Of a DNA stretch of 64,000 nucleotides, positions 41,438-49,578 are shown in pieces. Under the pieces are notes generated by a model. That model searched no databases. It was not told the origin of the DNA and saw only the letters and a list, made by a program, of their open reading frames with translations. Each line of letters starts with the position of its first letter. Positions within the stretch are counted from its first letter, which is position 1. The DNA comes from Halonotius roseus (GTDB lineage: Archaea; Halobacteriota; Halobacteria; Halobacteriales; Haloferacaceae): positions 880,328 through 944,327 of the forward strand of contig NZ_SESI01000001.1 in the NCBI RefSeq assembly GCF_006861655.1. Reading direction: 5' to 3'. The translations under genes and the position numbers were made by a program.

Positions 41438-41776
41438 TCACGGATCGATTCGGGCTTTCGGGATTTCGTTCCAGAACCGGTCGTACAGTTCGACCATGCC
41501 GGGAAACTGGATCGTCGTTGGCGCGGGATCGGGCGCAACGTGGAGTTCGTGGCCCTTGGTGTCCTCGTGGGCGTTATCGTACCGCCGGATCGTTCCGTCG
41601 TCGAGCGTTGGCCCATCGATGGCATCGGTAGCGACCGCACCGTAGTGGAGCGCATATCGCCACCCCGAAGGGTACGCGTCGGCCGCAGTTCGGCGGATCA
41701 TCAGCCGGATGAACGTCCCGTCTGCGTACCGCTTTCGGAATGTGAACCCATCTAACTCGTCGTCCGTGAGGCCCAT
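41438..41776 (-). CDS. TumE family toxin-like protein (DUF6516)
   Basis: The 112-residue product has the TumE signature IRRYDNAHEDTKGHELH near residues 62-78, preceded by a beta-rich start (FRKRYADGTFIRLMI). TumE proteins are associated with small HTH partners and are thought to act as toxins; the biochemical activity is not established in archaea. It is the first gene of the operon, directly followed by the HTH gene at 40985. The upstream gap of 74 bases carries three copies of the TGTTGGT half-site. Confidence 0.8.
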   Translation of the reverse strand: MGLTDDELDGFTFRKRYADGTFIRLMIRRTAADAYPSGWRYALHYGAVATDAIDGPTLDDGTIRRYDNAHEDTKGHELHVAPDPAPTTIQFPGMVELYDRFWNEIPKARIDP

Positions 41777-41780
41777 CCTC

Positions 41781-41835
41781 GACTGTTGGTTTGTGAGCCA
41801 TCAGTGTAAATTTGTTGGTTCGCTCACCAACAGTC
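41781..41835 (-). promoter_or_regulatory. Three TGTTGGT half-sites forming the TumE operator
   Basis: TGTTGGT occurs at 41784-41790 and 41813-41819, and its inverse ACCAACA at 41826-41832. The last two form a perfect 7-base inverted repeat with a 6-base spacer. The first and last also give a perfect 10-base inverted repeat (GACTGTTGGT at 41781-41790, ACCAACAGTC at 41826-41835). A TTTACA promoter element lies between on the minus strand. This fits repression by the HTH partner protein. Confidence 0.6.
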
Positions 41836-41850
41836 GCCGCAGGCTGCGCG

Positions 41851-43623
41851 TTATTTCAGCCGATAGATCCGCGCTTCCCACGGCCGCAGATCAAAGGCTT
41901 CGGCGTCGACATCGGTCGCGCGCTCGTCGGCCCCGTAGTTACACAACAGGAGTTCGGCCTCCATGTCGTGGGGGTTGAAATCGACCTCGTACTCCGGAAT
42001 CCAGGTGTGGCTCTCCCACTCGGCGAAGTTGAGCGTGACCAGCAGTCGCTCATCGCCCAGCGTGCGCACGTACGACCAGACCTCCTCGTGGTCGTTGATC
42101 AGCACCTCGTAGTCGCCGTAGACCATCACGTCGCTCACGTCGCTGTCCTTCCGAAGCTCCATCAGCTCGCGGTAGTAGTGCCAGATCGAATCCTCGTCGT
42201 CGCGGGCGGCTTCGACGTTGATCTCGTCGTGGTTCGGGTTGACGCCGATCCACGGCTCGCCGTCGGTGAAGCCGGCGTGCTCGCTGTCGTCCCACTGCAT
42301 CGGCGTCCGGGCGTTGTCGCGGCTGTTGTGCCGCAGGCCGTGTTTGATGTCGTCGAAATTATCGATCTCGCCGCTTTCGAGGGCGTTCCGAACGGGGTTA
42401 ATCGTCTCCACATCGCGGAACTCATCCAGCGAATCGAAGGGGTAGTTCGTCATACCGATCTCCGCGCCCTGGAAGATGTACGGCGTCCCCCGAAGCGTGA
42501 AGATCAGCGTCGCCAGCAGTTTCGCGGACTCCTCGCGGTACTCGTCGTCGTTGCCGAACCGCGAAACGAGTCGCGGCTGGTCGTGATTGCTGAGGTAGAT
42601 GCTGTTCCAGCCGTCGTCGGCCAGCCCGTACTGCCAGCGATTAAACGAGTCCCGCAGGTCGTTGAGCGTCCACTCGTTGGTCTCCCAGATCTTCCCACCG
42701 TGATCGAGCAGGACGTGGTCGAAGTGGAACAACGTCGACAGGGGCCCGTCGCGGCCGACGTAGTCGATGGCGGTCTCCATATCCATCCGGCCCATCATCT
42801 CGCCGAGGGCGAACACGTCCTGATCCGCCAGCACGCGGTCGTGCATGGTGTCGAGGAACTCCTGCATCCGCGGGCCGTCAAAGGTCTCCCAGACCTGCGT
42901 GCTGTTCTGTGGTGGATCGTGTTTGGTGACCGAGTCGGGTTTCGACAACAGATTGATCACGTCCATTCGGAAGCCATCGATCCCTTTGTCGAGCCACCAC
43001 TCCATCATCTCGAAGATCTCGTCGCGCACCTCGGGGTTCTCCCAGTTCAGGTCGGGCTGTTTCTCGTCGAACAGGTGGAGATACCATTTGCCGACCTCTT
43101 CGTCGTAGGCCCACGCGGGGCCGCCGAAGAAGGACTCCCACTGGTTCGGTGGGGCCTCGTCCTCGGGACCGAGATGGCCGGTGAAGCCGTCGATGTCGGT
43201 GCGGCCGTTTTTCCAGATGTAGTAGTCGTGGTACTCGCTGTCGGGATCGCGGGCGTTGACGAACCACTCGTGTTCGTCGGAGGTGTGGTTGACCACGAGA
43301 TCCATGATGAGCTTGATACCTCGATCATGCAGGCCATCGAGGAGTTCCTCCCAGTCCTCCATGGTGCCAAACTCGTCCATGATCGACTGGTAGTCGGCGA
43401 TGTCGTACCCGTTGTCGGCGTTCGGTGACTCATAGACCGGGTTGAGCCAGATGATGTCGACGCCGAGATCGTCAAGATAGTCGAGTTTCTCGATGATCCC
43501 CGGGATGTCGCCGACGCCGTCATCGTTGGTATCGTTGAAGCTGCGTGGGTATATCTGGTAAATTACCGACTCTTTCCACCACGCACGGTCAATAAGCTGT
43601 TCGTCAGCGGTCGGTTCTGTCAT
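41851..43623 (-). CDS. GH13 alpha-glucosidase (oligo-1,6-glucosidase/maltase type)
   Basis: The 590-residue enzyme has the catalytic triad Asp221 (GFRMDVIN), Glu275 (LGEMMG) and Asp348 (LSNHDQPR), and the conserved WWKESVIYQIYPRSF start. DLVVNHTSDEH is the first conserved region. This fits alpha-glucosidases, oligo-1,6-glucosidases or trehalose-6-phosphate hydrolases of the GH13 family, which release glucose from short glucans. No signal peptide is seen, so it acts in the cytoplasm. Sugar specificity is not readable. The GH15 glucoamylase at 30199 may act in the same pathway. Confidence 0.9.
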   Translation of the reverse strand: MTEPTADEQLIDRAWWKESVIYQIYPRSFNDTNDDGVGDIPGIIEKLDYLDDLGVDIIWLNPVYESPNADNGYDIADYQSIMDEFGTMEDWEELLDGLHDRGIKLIMDLVVNHTSDEHEWFVNARDPDSEYHDYYIWKNGRTDIDGFTGHLGPEDEAPPNQWESFFGGPAWAYDEEVGKWYLHLFDEKQPDLNWENPEVRDEIFEMMEWWLDKGIDGFRMDVINLLSKPDSVTKHDPPQNSTQVWETFDGPRMQEFLDTMHDRVLADQDVFALGEMMGRMDMETAIDYVGRDGPLSTLFHFDHVLLDHGGKIWETNEWTLNDLRDSFNRWQYGLADDGWNSIYLSNHDQPRLVSRFGNDDEYREESAKLLATLIFTLRGTPYIFQGAEIGMTNYPFDSLDEFRDVETINPVRNALESGEIDNFDDIKHGLRHNSRDNARTPMQWDDSEHAGFTDGEPWIGVNPNHDEINVEAARDDEDSIWHYYRELMELRKDSDVSDVMVYGDYEVLINDHEEVWSYVRTLGDERLLVTLNFAEWESHTWIPEYEVDFNPHDMEAELLLCNYGADERATDVDAEAFDLRPWEARIYRLK

Positions 43624-43719
43624 ATCTCACCTTGTTCGTCCGACTGCGTTAATACCTATGCTTCCGGCGACTGTAGCGATCAGATACAGCGAAGTCGTTA
43701 CAGACGGGAAGCAGGTATT

Positions 43720-43826
43720 GAAAGCCCTCGGCTCTCTCGGCTCCCGCGGCTCGCTGCGCTCCTCACTCGCTTCGCTCGTTACGGTGCTTGCGTCGCCGGG
43801 GTTCGCCGGGAGAGCCTCGCCCTTTC
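43720..43826 (+). repeat. Dispersed element of about 110 bp with terminal inverted repeats, copy 1
   Basis: It starts GAAAGCCCTCGGCTCTC and ends GAGAGCCTCGCCCTTTC, two mostly complementary ends. A second copy at 58088-58200 has the same ends and middle (CTCGCTGCGC, GTGCTTGCGTCG) in the same orientation. It encodes no convincing protein. Two perfect 8-base hairpins follow directly at 43833-43874. Confidence 0.7.
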
Positions 43827-43832
43827 AGTCTA

Positions 43833-43874
43833 CCAGAAGCGGAGCTTCTGGTCGCCCGAAAATCTTCGATTTTC
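43833..43874 (+). repeat. Two consecutive 8-bp hairpins with 3-base loops
   Basis: CCAGAAGC-GGA-GCTTCTGG (43833-43851) and CGAAAATC-TTC-GATTTTCG (43857-43875) are perfect stems one after the other, right behind the dispersed element. They may belong to a longer copy of it or be part of an RNA. The second element copy has a different, smaller hairpin (CATCC-GCCA-GGATG) in the same place. Confidence 0.6.
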
Positions 43875-43994
43875 GCAGGCCGCCAGGTCGTGGTCTAGTC
43901 GGCCGGGCGACTCACCTTCTTGGCTGGTCGTATCGAAATACCGCCCTCGTAGCGATGCGTGTGTTTTAGTACAATAGTGGCTAACAGTGAGCTA

Positions 43995-44168
43995 ATGACC
44001 GCACACGACCACGAGGATGAGGATCCGTTCGACCGACACGAGGAGGGGACTGCAAACCGTGTCACCGCCCCGATGCAGGCGTTTACCCGCCAGCAGGCGA
44101 CGACCGGCGGGCTCATTCTGCTTGTTGGCCTGCTCGTCGTCTTTGGGCTCCCGCTGATCGCGCTGTGA
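43995..44168 (+). CDS. Small haloarchaeal membrane protein (57 residues)
   Basis: The product has an acidic, histidine-rich N-terminal half (TAHDHEDEDPFDRHEEG) and one membrane helix at about residues 36-55 (ATTGGLILLVGLLVVFG). It has the pattern of a small haloarchaeal single-helix family, possibly DUF7550. Function is unknown. ATG 43995 is preferred to the upstream frame from 43959. It converges on the ABC ATPase gene, 12 bases apart. Confidence 0.65.
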   Translation: MTAHDHEDEDPFDRHEEGTANRVTAPMQAFTRQQATTGGLILLVGLLVVFGLPLIAL

Positions 44169-44180
44169 GCCGCCTGCCAG

Positions 44181-45338
44181 CTACAGACTCTCGGTGAACG
44201 AACAGAAGTCGCCGTTTTCGGAGACCGAACAGCTCTGCTCGCCGTCGACACCGGGGCGTGGATACCACGCCAGCGGGTGGTCGGCAACGAGATCGACGGT
44301 CACGCGCTCGCCGAGTTCGAAATCCTCGACGTGGTTGTGCAGACAGTGGATCGTATCGCCGCTGTCGAGTTCGACCCGGTAGATGAACGATGGGCCGACG
44401 TACTGCCGGGAGACGACCTCGCCGTCGGTCTGTTCCTCGTGGGCCCGACCCGCCCGCAGGTCGTCAGGCCGCACAAGCACGTCGACAGCGATCCCCTCGT
44501 ACTCGGCGGCGTAACCGTCGAGCGTTCGGGCATCGAAGCCACCGATCCCGGTTTTGACGGTGTCGTCGTGGACGTACGCCGTCAGGAAGCTCGCCCGCCC
44601 GAGGAAGGAGGCCACAAACCGGGATTTCGGCTGCTCGAAGACCCGCTCGGGCCGACCAAGCTGTTCGATCTCGCCGTCGTTCATCACGGCGACGCGATCG
44701 GAGATCGAAAGCGCCTCTTCTTGATCGTGGGTCACGGAGATCGCGGTGACGCCGGCTTCCTTGAGGATCGACCGCACCTCCTCGCGCATCTCGACCCGCA
44801 GCCGAACGTCGAGATTGGAGAACGGCTCATCAAGCAGCAGTACCTCGGGTTTGGGTGCGAGCGATCGGGCGAGGGCGATCCGCTGTTTCTGCCCACCCGA
44901 GAGCTGATCGGGTGTTTTGTCGCCGTGATCCGGCATATCAACGAGCGCAAGCAGCTCGTCGACACGAGCCTCGGTGTCGACAGTCTCGATCTCCCGCAGC
45001 CCGAAGGCGATGTTGTCTCGCACCGAGAGATGCGGAAACAGCGCGAAATCCTGAAAGACGATCCCCACATCCCGTTCCTCGGGATCGGTCGCCTCGGCCG
45101 ACGTTGCTACGAGATCGTCGTTGAGCGTGATCTCCCCGCCGGTCGGCGTTTCGAGGCCGGCCAGCAGCCGGAGCGTCGTCGTCTTCCCGCAGCCGGAGGG
45201 GCCGAGCAGCGTCAGGAGTTCGCCGCGTTCGACCGACAGGGAGATCTCGTTGACGGCGGTCTCCTTGCTGAACTCCTTGGTGACCCCATCGAGTTCGAGA
45301 ATCGGGTCGTCGACGGTCGATTCCGACTCATTCTGCAT
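44181..45338 (-). CDS. ABC transporter ATP-binding protein, iron/polyamine (FbpC/PotA) type
   Basis: From the ATG at 45338 the product has 385 residues. It has Walker A GPSGCGKTT at 46-54, the signature QLSGGQKQR, Walker B VLLLDEPFSNLD and the H-loop SVTHDQ. A C-terminal TOBE-type regulatory domain begins at about residue 285. This layout is typical of ferric iron, spermidine or sugar importers. No permease or binding protein is next to it, so it must work with subunits encoded elsewhere. A DtxR-type palindrome upstream (45479-45494) points to iron. The frame also opens at ATG 45395 and at 45473, so a longer N-terminus is possible. Confidence 0.8.
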   Translation of the reverse strand: MQNESESTVDDPILELDGVTKEFSKETAVNEISLSVERGELLTLLGPSGCGKTTTLRLLAGLETPTGGEITLNDDLVATSAEATDPEERDVGIVFQDFALFPHLSVRDNIAFGLREIETVDTEARVDELLALVDMPDHGDKTPDQLSGGQKQRIALARSLAPKPEVLLLDEPFSNLDVRLRVEMREEVRSILKEAGVTAISVTHDQEEALSISDRVAVMNDGEIEQLGRPERVFEQPKSRFVASFLGRASFLTAYVHDDTVKTGIGGFDARTLDGYAAEYEGIAVDVLVRPDDLRAGRAHEEQTDGEVVSRQYVGPSFIYRVELDSGDTIHCLHNHVEDFELGERVTVDLVADHPLAWYPRPGVDGEQSCSVSENGDFCSFTESL

Positions 45339-45478
45339 CGTCGGATGCTCGGCGTCCTGTGCGACCGCGCCGTGCATGAGTGAGTTGTTTGCCATAGCGA
45401 TCCGAAATGAAGCAACGCCACAGCCAGCGACGACGGTCGCCGGTGGCCGTGGCGGCTTCGTTCTTGCTGTCACACTAC

Positions 45479-45494
45479 TTTAGGATCTCCTAAA
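45479..45494 (-). promoter_or_regulatory. DtxR-like operator TTTAGGA-TC-TCCTAAA
   Basis: A perfect 7-base inverted repeat with a 2-base spacer lies 141 bases before the ATG at 45338 (84 before the ATG at 45395). It resembles the TTAGG/CCTAA sites of archaeal DtxR/SirR/Idr metal repressors. The AT-rich arms are likely also to hold the promoter, so binding would block transcription when iron is plentiful. Sites of this type are known upstream of haloarchaeal iron-uptake genes. That it controls this ABC gene is inference. Confidence 0.6.
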
Positions 45495-45542
45495 AACATG
45501 TCGGCTTCCGTCCCACCAGCCACACCAACAGTGTCTTTACCA

Positions 45543-45631
45543 GCTGTCGCCTCACTTGCGGTGAAGCAACGGGGTGTCGACGTAGGATACCGACACCCTC
45601 GCGCTTCAACCCTAAACCCGTGAGCGACAGC
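45543..45631 (+). ncRNA. Nested-hairpin element, possible structured RNA or IS200/IS605-type end
   Basis: An outer stem pairs GCTGTCGCCTCAC (45543-45555) with GTGAGCGACAGC (45620-45631), with one bulged base. Inside are a TTGC/GCAA hairpin (45556-45569) and a perfect 8-base stem GGGTGTCG/CGACACCC (45572-45598). The three-armed shape looks like a folded RNA. Ends of IS200/IS605 or IS1341-type elements carry such structures, but no tnpB gene is present, so this would be a remnant. The strand is uncertain. Confidence 0.35.
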
Positions 45632-45739
45632 CATCGGCGGCTAGATTACATTTGCGGGGTCGAAATGAAACTACGGCACCCGCCAGCCATCGCTACTTAC
45701 ATTCGCCGTCAAGAATAGAAGCGACAGCGAGAGAGGCTG

Positions 45740-47935
45740 TTATTCCAGCGTCTCTGGGATCACGTCTCGTAGCTCAGCGACCGCCTCGGCACCGAGTTTG
45801 ACCGTTTCGTCGCCGACCGTCAGCGACAACTCGCCGTCAGCGGTCGCTTCGCCGAGCGATTCGACAGCTGCGACGCCATCGAAGGCCTCCCGCACACTCT
45901 CAGGATCGGTCGTCTCAACCACGACCCGGCCGGGCGTCTCGTCGAACAGCGCGACCGCGTCGTCGACAGCAACGTCGGCACCGGCGTCGGCCGTCAGCAA
46001 CTCCGCCAGCGTGACCGCCAGCCCGCCGTGGCTCACGTCGTGGGTCGCCAGCGTCGACTCGGCGCGGGCGACCTCGGCGATCGTGGCGACGAGGTCGGCG
46101 GGGTTCTCCGGCAGCGTCGGGAAGGCGTCACTACCGCCGGCAGCGTTGAGATACTCAGAACCGCCGAGGGAGTCGCCGGCGTCGCCGACGAGCAGTAGCT
46201 CGCCCTCGCCGCTGAGCGCGGCCGGCGGCGCGTCGTAGCCGGCTTTCGTGCCGACCATCGCCAGCGTCGGCGTCGGTGGGATGGGGCCGGCCTCCGAGTC
46301 GTTGTACAGCGAGACGTTGCCGCCGACCACCGGCGTCGAGAGATCCGAACACATCTCGGCGAGGCCGTCGACGATCCCTTTGAAGCCGCCGTACACGTCA
46401 GGTTTCTCGGGGTTGCCGCCGTTGAGACAGTCGACCGCTGCGAGCGGGACAGCCCCTTTGGCGGCGATGTTGGTCGCGTTTTCGAGGGCGACCGCCCGCG
46501 CGCCGCCGTGAGGGTCGGCACTCGTCCAGTTCGGGTTCGCCCCCGACGAGATGGCGAGGCCGGTTCCCGAGCCGTCGGCGTCGCGGTCGGCCCTGTCGCC
46601 GCCCGTCTCACGAATCGCCATGATCGCCGCGTCGTCTCCGGGTTTCATCGCGGTTCGGACGCCGACCTCGTGGTCGTACTGTCGGTACACCCACCGTTTT
46701 GAGGCGGTGTTAGGGTTCGAGATAACGGACTCGACAGCCTCGTTGAGATCGGCGTCCGGCAGATCGCGCTCGGCGGGTTCGGGGTCGACAGCGTCGAGAT
46801 CGTTCATCGGCGCGCCCTCCGCGAGGAATTCGGGATCGACATCGACGACGACCTCGTCTTCGAAGGTGCAGGTGTAGTTACCCTCGCTGACCTCGCCGAT
46901 CACCGAACAGCCAAGATCGAACCGCTCGGCGATCTCCGCCACGCGGTCGACGTCCTCGGGGGTGACCTCGTAGCACATCCGCTCTTGGGATTCGGCGAGC
47001 AGGATTTCGAGTGCGTTCATGTTGGGTTCGCGCTGGTGGACGCGATCCAACTCGATCTCCGCCCCAAAACCGCCCTTGGCGACGAGTTCGGAGGACGCGC
47101 CGCCGAGACCAGCCGCGCCGAGGTCGCGGGCTGACTGAACGAGGTTCTCGTCGATCAGCGTCTCGCTGGCCTCGATAAGCAGCTTTTCGCTGTAGGGGTC
47201 GCCGACCTGTACCGCGGGCCGATCCTCGGTTTCGGCATCCTCGTCAAGGTCTTCGCTGGCAAACGACGCGCCGCCGAGGCCGTCGCGGCCGGTCGCGTTG
47301 CCGAACAGCACGAGTTTGTTGCCGGCCTGCTGGGCTTCGGCCGTCACGAGTCGCTCCTCGTCGGTCAGGCCGACACAGGCAACGTTGACGAGTGGGTTGC
47401 CCTCGTAGTCGGCGTGAAAATCGACGCTGCCGGCGACCGTCGGGACGCCGATCGAGTTGCCGTAGTCGCTGATCCCCTCGACGACACCCTCGAACAGATA
47501 TTGGGAGTGTTCGCGCTCGAAATCGCCGAAATAGAGGCTGTCGGCCAAGGCGATCGGATAGGCACCCATCGAGAGCGTATCGCGGACGATGCCGCCGACG
47601 CCGGTGGCCGCGCCGTCGTAGGGATCGACGTAGCTCGGGTGGTTGTGGCTCTCGATGCCCAGCGTGATGTAGGTCTCGCTGTACTCGTCGGGATCGCGCT
47701 CGGCCGCAGGCGTGTCGGCGGCCGCGGGTTCGGGGACGGCGATGACCGCGGCGTCGTCGCCGGGGCCGATAACGACCTGCTCGCCCGCGCTGTGAAATGC
47801 ACCGAGGAGCGGCCGCGAGGAGCGATAGGCACAGTGTTCGCTCCAGAGATTTTCGAAGAGGTTCGCCTCGGCGGGCGTGGGCTCGCGGCCGAGCTCGGCG
47901 GTGATCAACTCGCGGTCGGACTCCGGGAGACTCAT
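45740..47935 (-). CDS. purL: Phosphoribosylformylglycinamidine synthase subunit
   Basis: The 731-residue product is the small-type (archaeal/Gram-positive) PurL, which works with PurS and PurQ to amidate FGAR in purine synthesis. [14 protein letters not shown] is the conserved N-terminal motif. Two AIR-synthase-related halves follow, with [23 protein letters not shown] in the first and [14 protein letters not shown] in the second. Length and order are normal. purS and purQ are not adjacent. Confidence 0.95.
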   Translation of the reverse strand: MSLPESDRELITAELGREPTPAEANLFENLWSEHCAYRSSRPLLGAFHSAGEQVVIGPGDDAAVIAVPEPAAADTPAAERDPDEYSETYITLGIESHNHPSYVDPYDGAATGVGGIVRDTLSMGAYPIALADSLYFGDFEREHSQYLFEGVVEGISDYGNSIGVPTVAGSVDFHADYEGNPLVNVACVGLTDEERLVTAEAQQAGNKLVLFGNATGRDGLGGASFASEDLDEDAETEDRPAVQVGDPYSEKLLIEASETLIDENLVQSARDLGAAGLGGASSELVAKGGFGAEIELDRVHQREPNMNALEILLAESQERMCYEVTPEDVDRVAEIAERFDLGCSVIGEVSEGNYTCTFEDEVVVDVDPEFLAEGAPMNDLDAVDPEPAERDLPDADLNEAVESVISNPNTASKRWVYRQYDHEVGVRTAMKPGDDAAIMAIRETGGDRADRDADGSGTGLAISSGANPNWTSADPHGGARAVALENATNIAAKGAVPLAAVDCLNGGNPEKPDVYGGFKGIVDGLAEMCSDLSTPVVGGNVSLYNDSEAGPIPPTPTLAMVGTKAGYDAPPAALSGEGELLLVGDAGDSLGGSEYLNAAGGSDAFPTLPENPADLVATIAEVARAESTLATHDVSHGGLAVTLAELLTADAGADVAVDDAVALFDETPGRVVVETTDPESVREAFDGVAAVESLGEATADGELSLTVGDETVKLGAEAVAELRDVIPETLE

Positions 47936-48013
47936 TTGGGCTCCCTTTCGAACCGCCGGCTTAATCTCTTTTCATGTCCGCGATGCGGTCGCAAAAATGG
48001 GGCAGCAACGGAC

Positions 48014-48259
48014 TCACGCAAAGAGTTCGTCAACCGCGTCCTCGGCGGCGTCGATCGCTTCGTCGGCGACCTCCTCGGGATCCGCCTCGGCGTCATCGGT
48101 CGTGTTCAGGTAGACATCGAGATCCAACACGCCATCCTCGAAGGTGACGGTGATGTCGAGATCCGTGATCGCGGAGTTCGCAAACCGCGAGAGGATCAGC
48201 CCCTCGGCGGCCTCGGCGGCCGTTGTTACAACCGTCTCATCATCCGGCTCCGTCGGCAT
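48014..48259 (-). CDS. DUF3194 family protein
   Basis: The 81-residue acidic protein (starting PTEPDDETVVTTAAEAA, with a central FEDGVLDLDVYLNT beta part) matches the DUF3194 family. This archaeal family regularly follows the prefoldin beta gene. Its function is unknown. Here its ATG directly abuts the prefoldin stop with no gap, so translation is probably coupled. Confidence 0.8.
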   Translation of the reverse strand: MPTEPDDETVVTTAAEAAEGLILSRFANSAITDLDITVTFEDGVLDLDVYLNTTDDAEADPEEVADEAIDAAEDAVDELFA

Positions 48260-48652
48260 TTACGCGCCGCCGGCGCCGCCCGGACCGGCCGGGCCCTGCG
48301 GGCCGCCCGCGCCGCCGAGCATCTGCTGGAGCTCGTCCTGCAGGCTCTCGAACTTGTCCTGAACCTTCGTCTCCTGTTTGTCGAGCTGTTCGGCGCGAAC
48401 TTCGAGATCCTCGACCTTCTCTTCGAGCTTTGCGGACGCCGACTCGTAGTCGGTCTCGATGAGGAGTTCGCCGACCTCGCGGTACATCGTCGCACCCTCC
48501 TCGACATCGCCGAGCGCGTCGAGTGCGGCTCTGGTCTCGGTGAGCGTGGACTCGGTCTGCTGTTTCTGCTCGGAGACCTCCTGGGCGGTCTCTTGAAGAT
48601 CCTGCAGCGTTTCGAGTTTGTCCTGTGCTTCCGGCGGTAGGTTACCCTGCAT
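48260..48652 (-). CDS. pfdB: Prefoldin beta subunit
   Basis: The 130-residue product is a long antiparallel coiled coil ([20 protein letters not shown], then [15 protein letters not shown]) with the short beta hairpin between ([14 protein letters not shown]). It ends in a Gly/Pro-rich tail. Prefoldin captures unfolded proteins and hands them to the thermosome. ATG 48652 is chosen because [12 protein letters not shown] is the conserved start. It lies in the standard archaeal rpl37ae-rpoP-pcc1-pfdB-DUF3194 block. Confidence 0.92.
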   Translation of the reverse strand: MQGNLPPEAQDKLETLQDLQETAQEVSEQKQQTESTLTETRAALDALGDVEEGATMYREVGELLIETDYESASAKLEEKVEDLEVRAEQLDKQETKVQDKFESLQDELQQMLGGAGGPQGPAGPGGAGGA

Positions 48653-48807
48653 ACCCCACCGGATGGTCGCCACATGGAAAAAGCCATGCAATTCCGACGG
48701 CCACCTGATCGACAGAGGGCGTCGGGTTCGTGTCGGATCTGTGCCGCTATCGGCTCTCGACAGCGTCGGCCCACGAGTCCACATCCCGTCTCGCCGGCGG
48801 CGTGAGG

Positions 48808-49068
48808 TTACGCTCGATCCAACACGTCGGCGGCGACCGTTTCGGCGGTCGCCACGTAGCGACACCAGCTGTTGATCCCGGCGCGAAGCGCGACGCGGTC
48901 GGCTGCGTCGATGGCGACGGTCACGACGGCCGCATCGCGGTCGACGCTCGCCGCCGAGCGGTCGTCGTCGAGTTCGCCGACCTCGACGGCGATCGCCCGT
49001 TCGACACGGCGTGCGGCTGTCGCTGTCGGATACTCGAAGCGCAACTGGGTAGAATGGGGCTGTGACAC
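48808..49068 (-). CDS. pcc1: KEOPS complex subunit Pcc1
   Basis: The 86-residue product begins with GTG. It contains the Pcc1 pattern of a beta strand ([10 protein letters not shown]), a helix with [15 protein letters not shown], and a C-terminal helix with the conserved [12 protein letters not shown]. Pcc1 dimerises in the KEOPS complex, which makes the t6A modification of tRNA. It follows rpoP by 8 bases, consistent with one transcript. Confidence 0.88.
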   Translation of the reverse strand: MSQPHSTQLRFEYPTATAARRVERAIAVEVGELDDDRSAASVDRDAAVVTVAIDAADRVALRAGINSWCRYVATAETVAADVLDRA

Positions 49069-49076
49069 GACCGCCG

Positions 49077-49211
49077 TCAGTGGACGTCGACTTCCTTGAT
49101 GCCGCCGCCGCGTTCCTTCAGGAGGACGCGGTGACCACAGTACGGACAGCGGACACCGCCGTACTCATCAAGGGTCACATCGCGTTTACAGCGCGAGCAC
49201 TTGTAGCTCAT
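49077..49211 (-). CDS. rpoP: DNA-directed RNA polymerase subunit P
   Basis: This 44-residue protein was read directly from the minus strand. It starts [12 protein letters not shown] and continues [17 protein letters not shown], giving the four cysteines of the RPB12/RPC10-type zinc ribbon (CxxC and CxxC). It then ends in a conserved [11 protein letters not shown] tail. It stabilises the RpoD-RpoL platform of archaeal RNA polymerase. It is too short for most ORF cut-offs. It sits 2 bases after rpl37ae and 8 before pcc1. Confidence 0.93.
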   Translation of the reverse strand: MSYKCSRCKRDVTLDEYGGVRCPYCGHRVLLKERGGGIKEVDVH

Positions 49212-49213
49212 TG

Positions 49214-49483
49214 TTACTCCTCGTCTTCGGCGAGGGCAGCGCGGATCGAGCGGGTTGCCTGCTGACCGCCGGGCGTCTGGGGTTTGTAGGCACCGCCGGT
49301 GAACTTCTCGCCGGTCTCCTCGTTGACCCAGATCCCGGTGCCGACGCGGGTGACATCGTCGCCGTCGACCTCGGCGTTCTGCATTCCTGCTTCGATCTCC
49401 TTGACTCGCTTCCGTGAGACACGCCCGTACCGGGCACCGAATCGGCCGGCACTGCCGGTGGATCGTGCTTTGTCCTCAGCCAT
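49214..49483 (-). CDS. rpl37ae: 50S ribosomal protein L37Ae
   Basis: The 89-residue product has the family's N-terminal [18 protein letters not shown] and the C-terminal [13 protein letters not shown]. The middle, where L37Ae normally has a CxxC...CxxC zinc ribbon around TGIW, has instead [22 protein letters not shown] with no cysteines at all. It therefore cannot bind zinc in the usual way. The gene is in the expected place before rpoP and has a normal start. ATG 49483 is chosen because it gives the conserved N-terminus. Confidence 0.88.
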   Translation of the reverse strand: MAEDKARSTGSAGRFGARYGRVSRKRVKEIEAGMQNAEVDGDDVTRVGTGIWVNEETGEKFTGGAYKPQTPGGQQATRSIRAALAEDEE

Positions 49484-49578
49484 AGTGCAACATGGTATCT
49501 CCAGCGCGGATAAAAAGCTGTTGAGTCCGGGTCGATCGCTGGAGGCGGTTGCGGCCGCTCTCGTGGCCCTCGCGCCGG

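Noticed and set aside
41812-43428. A 538-codon open frame on the plus strand
   Set aside because: It is the antisense of the GH13 alpha-glucosidase, whose catalytic residues are clear. Long antisense frames are expected at this GC content.
43658-43969. A 103-codon plus-strand ORF
   Set aside because: It runs through the dispersed element and its hairpins, and its translation resembles spurious repeat-derived products.
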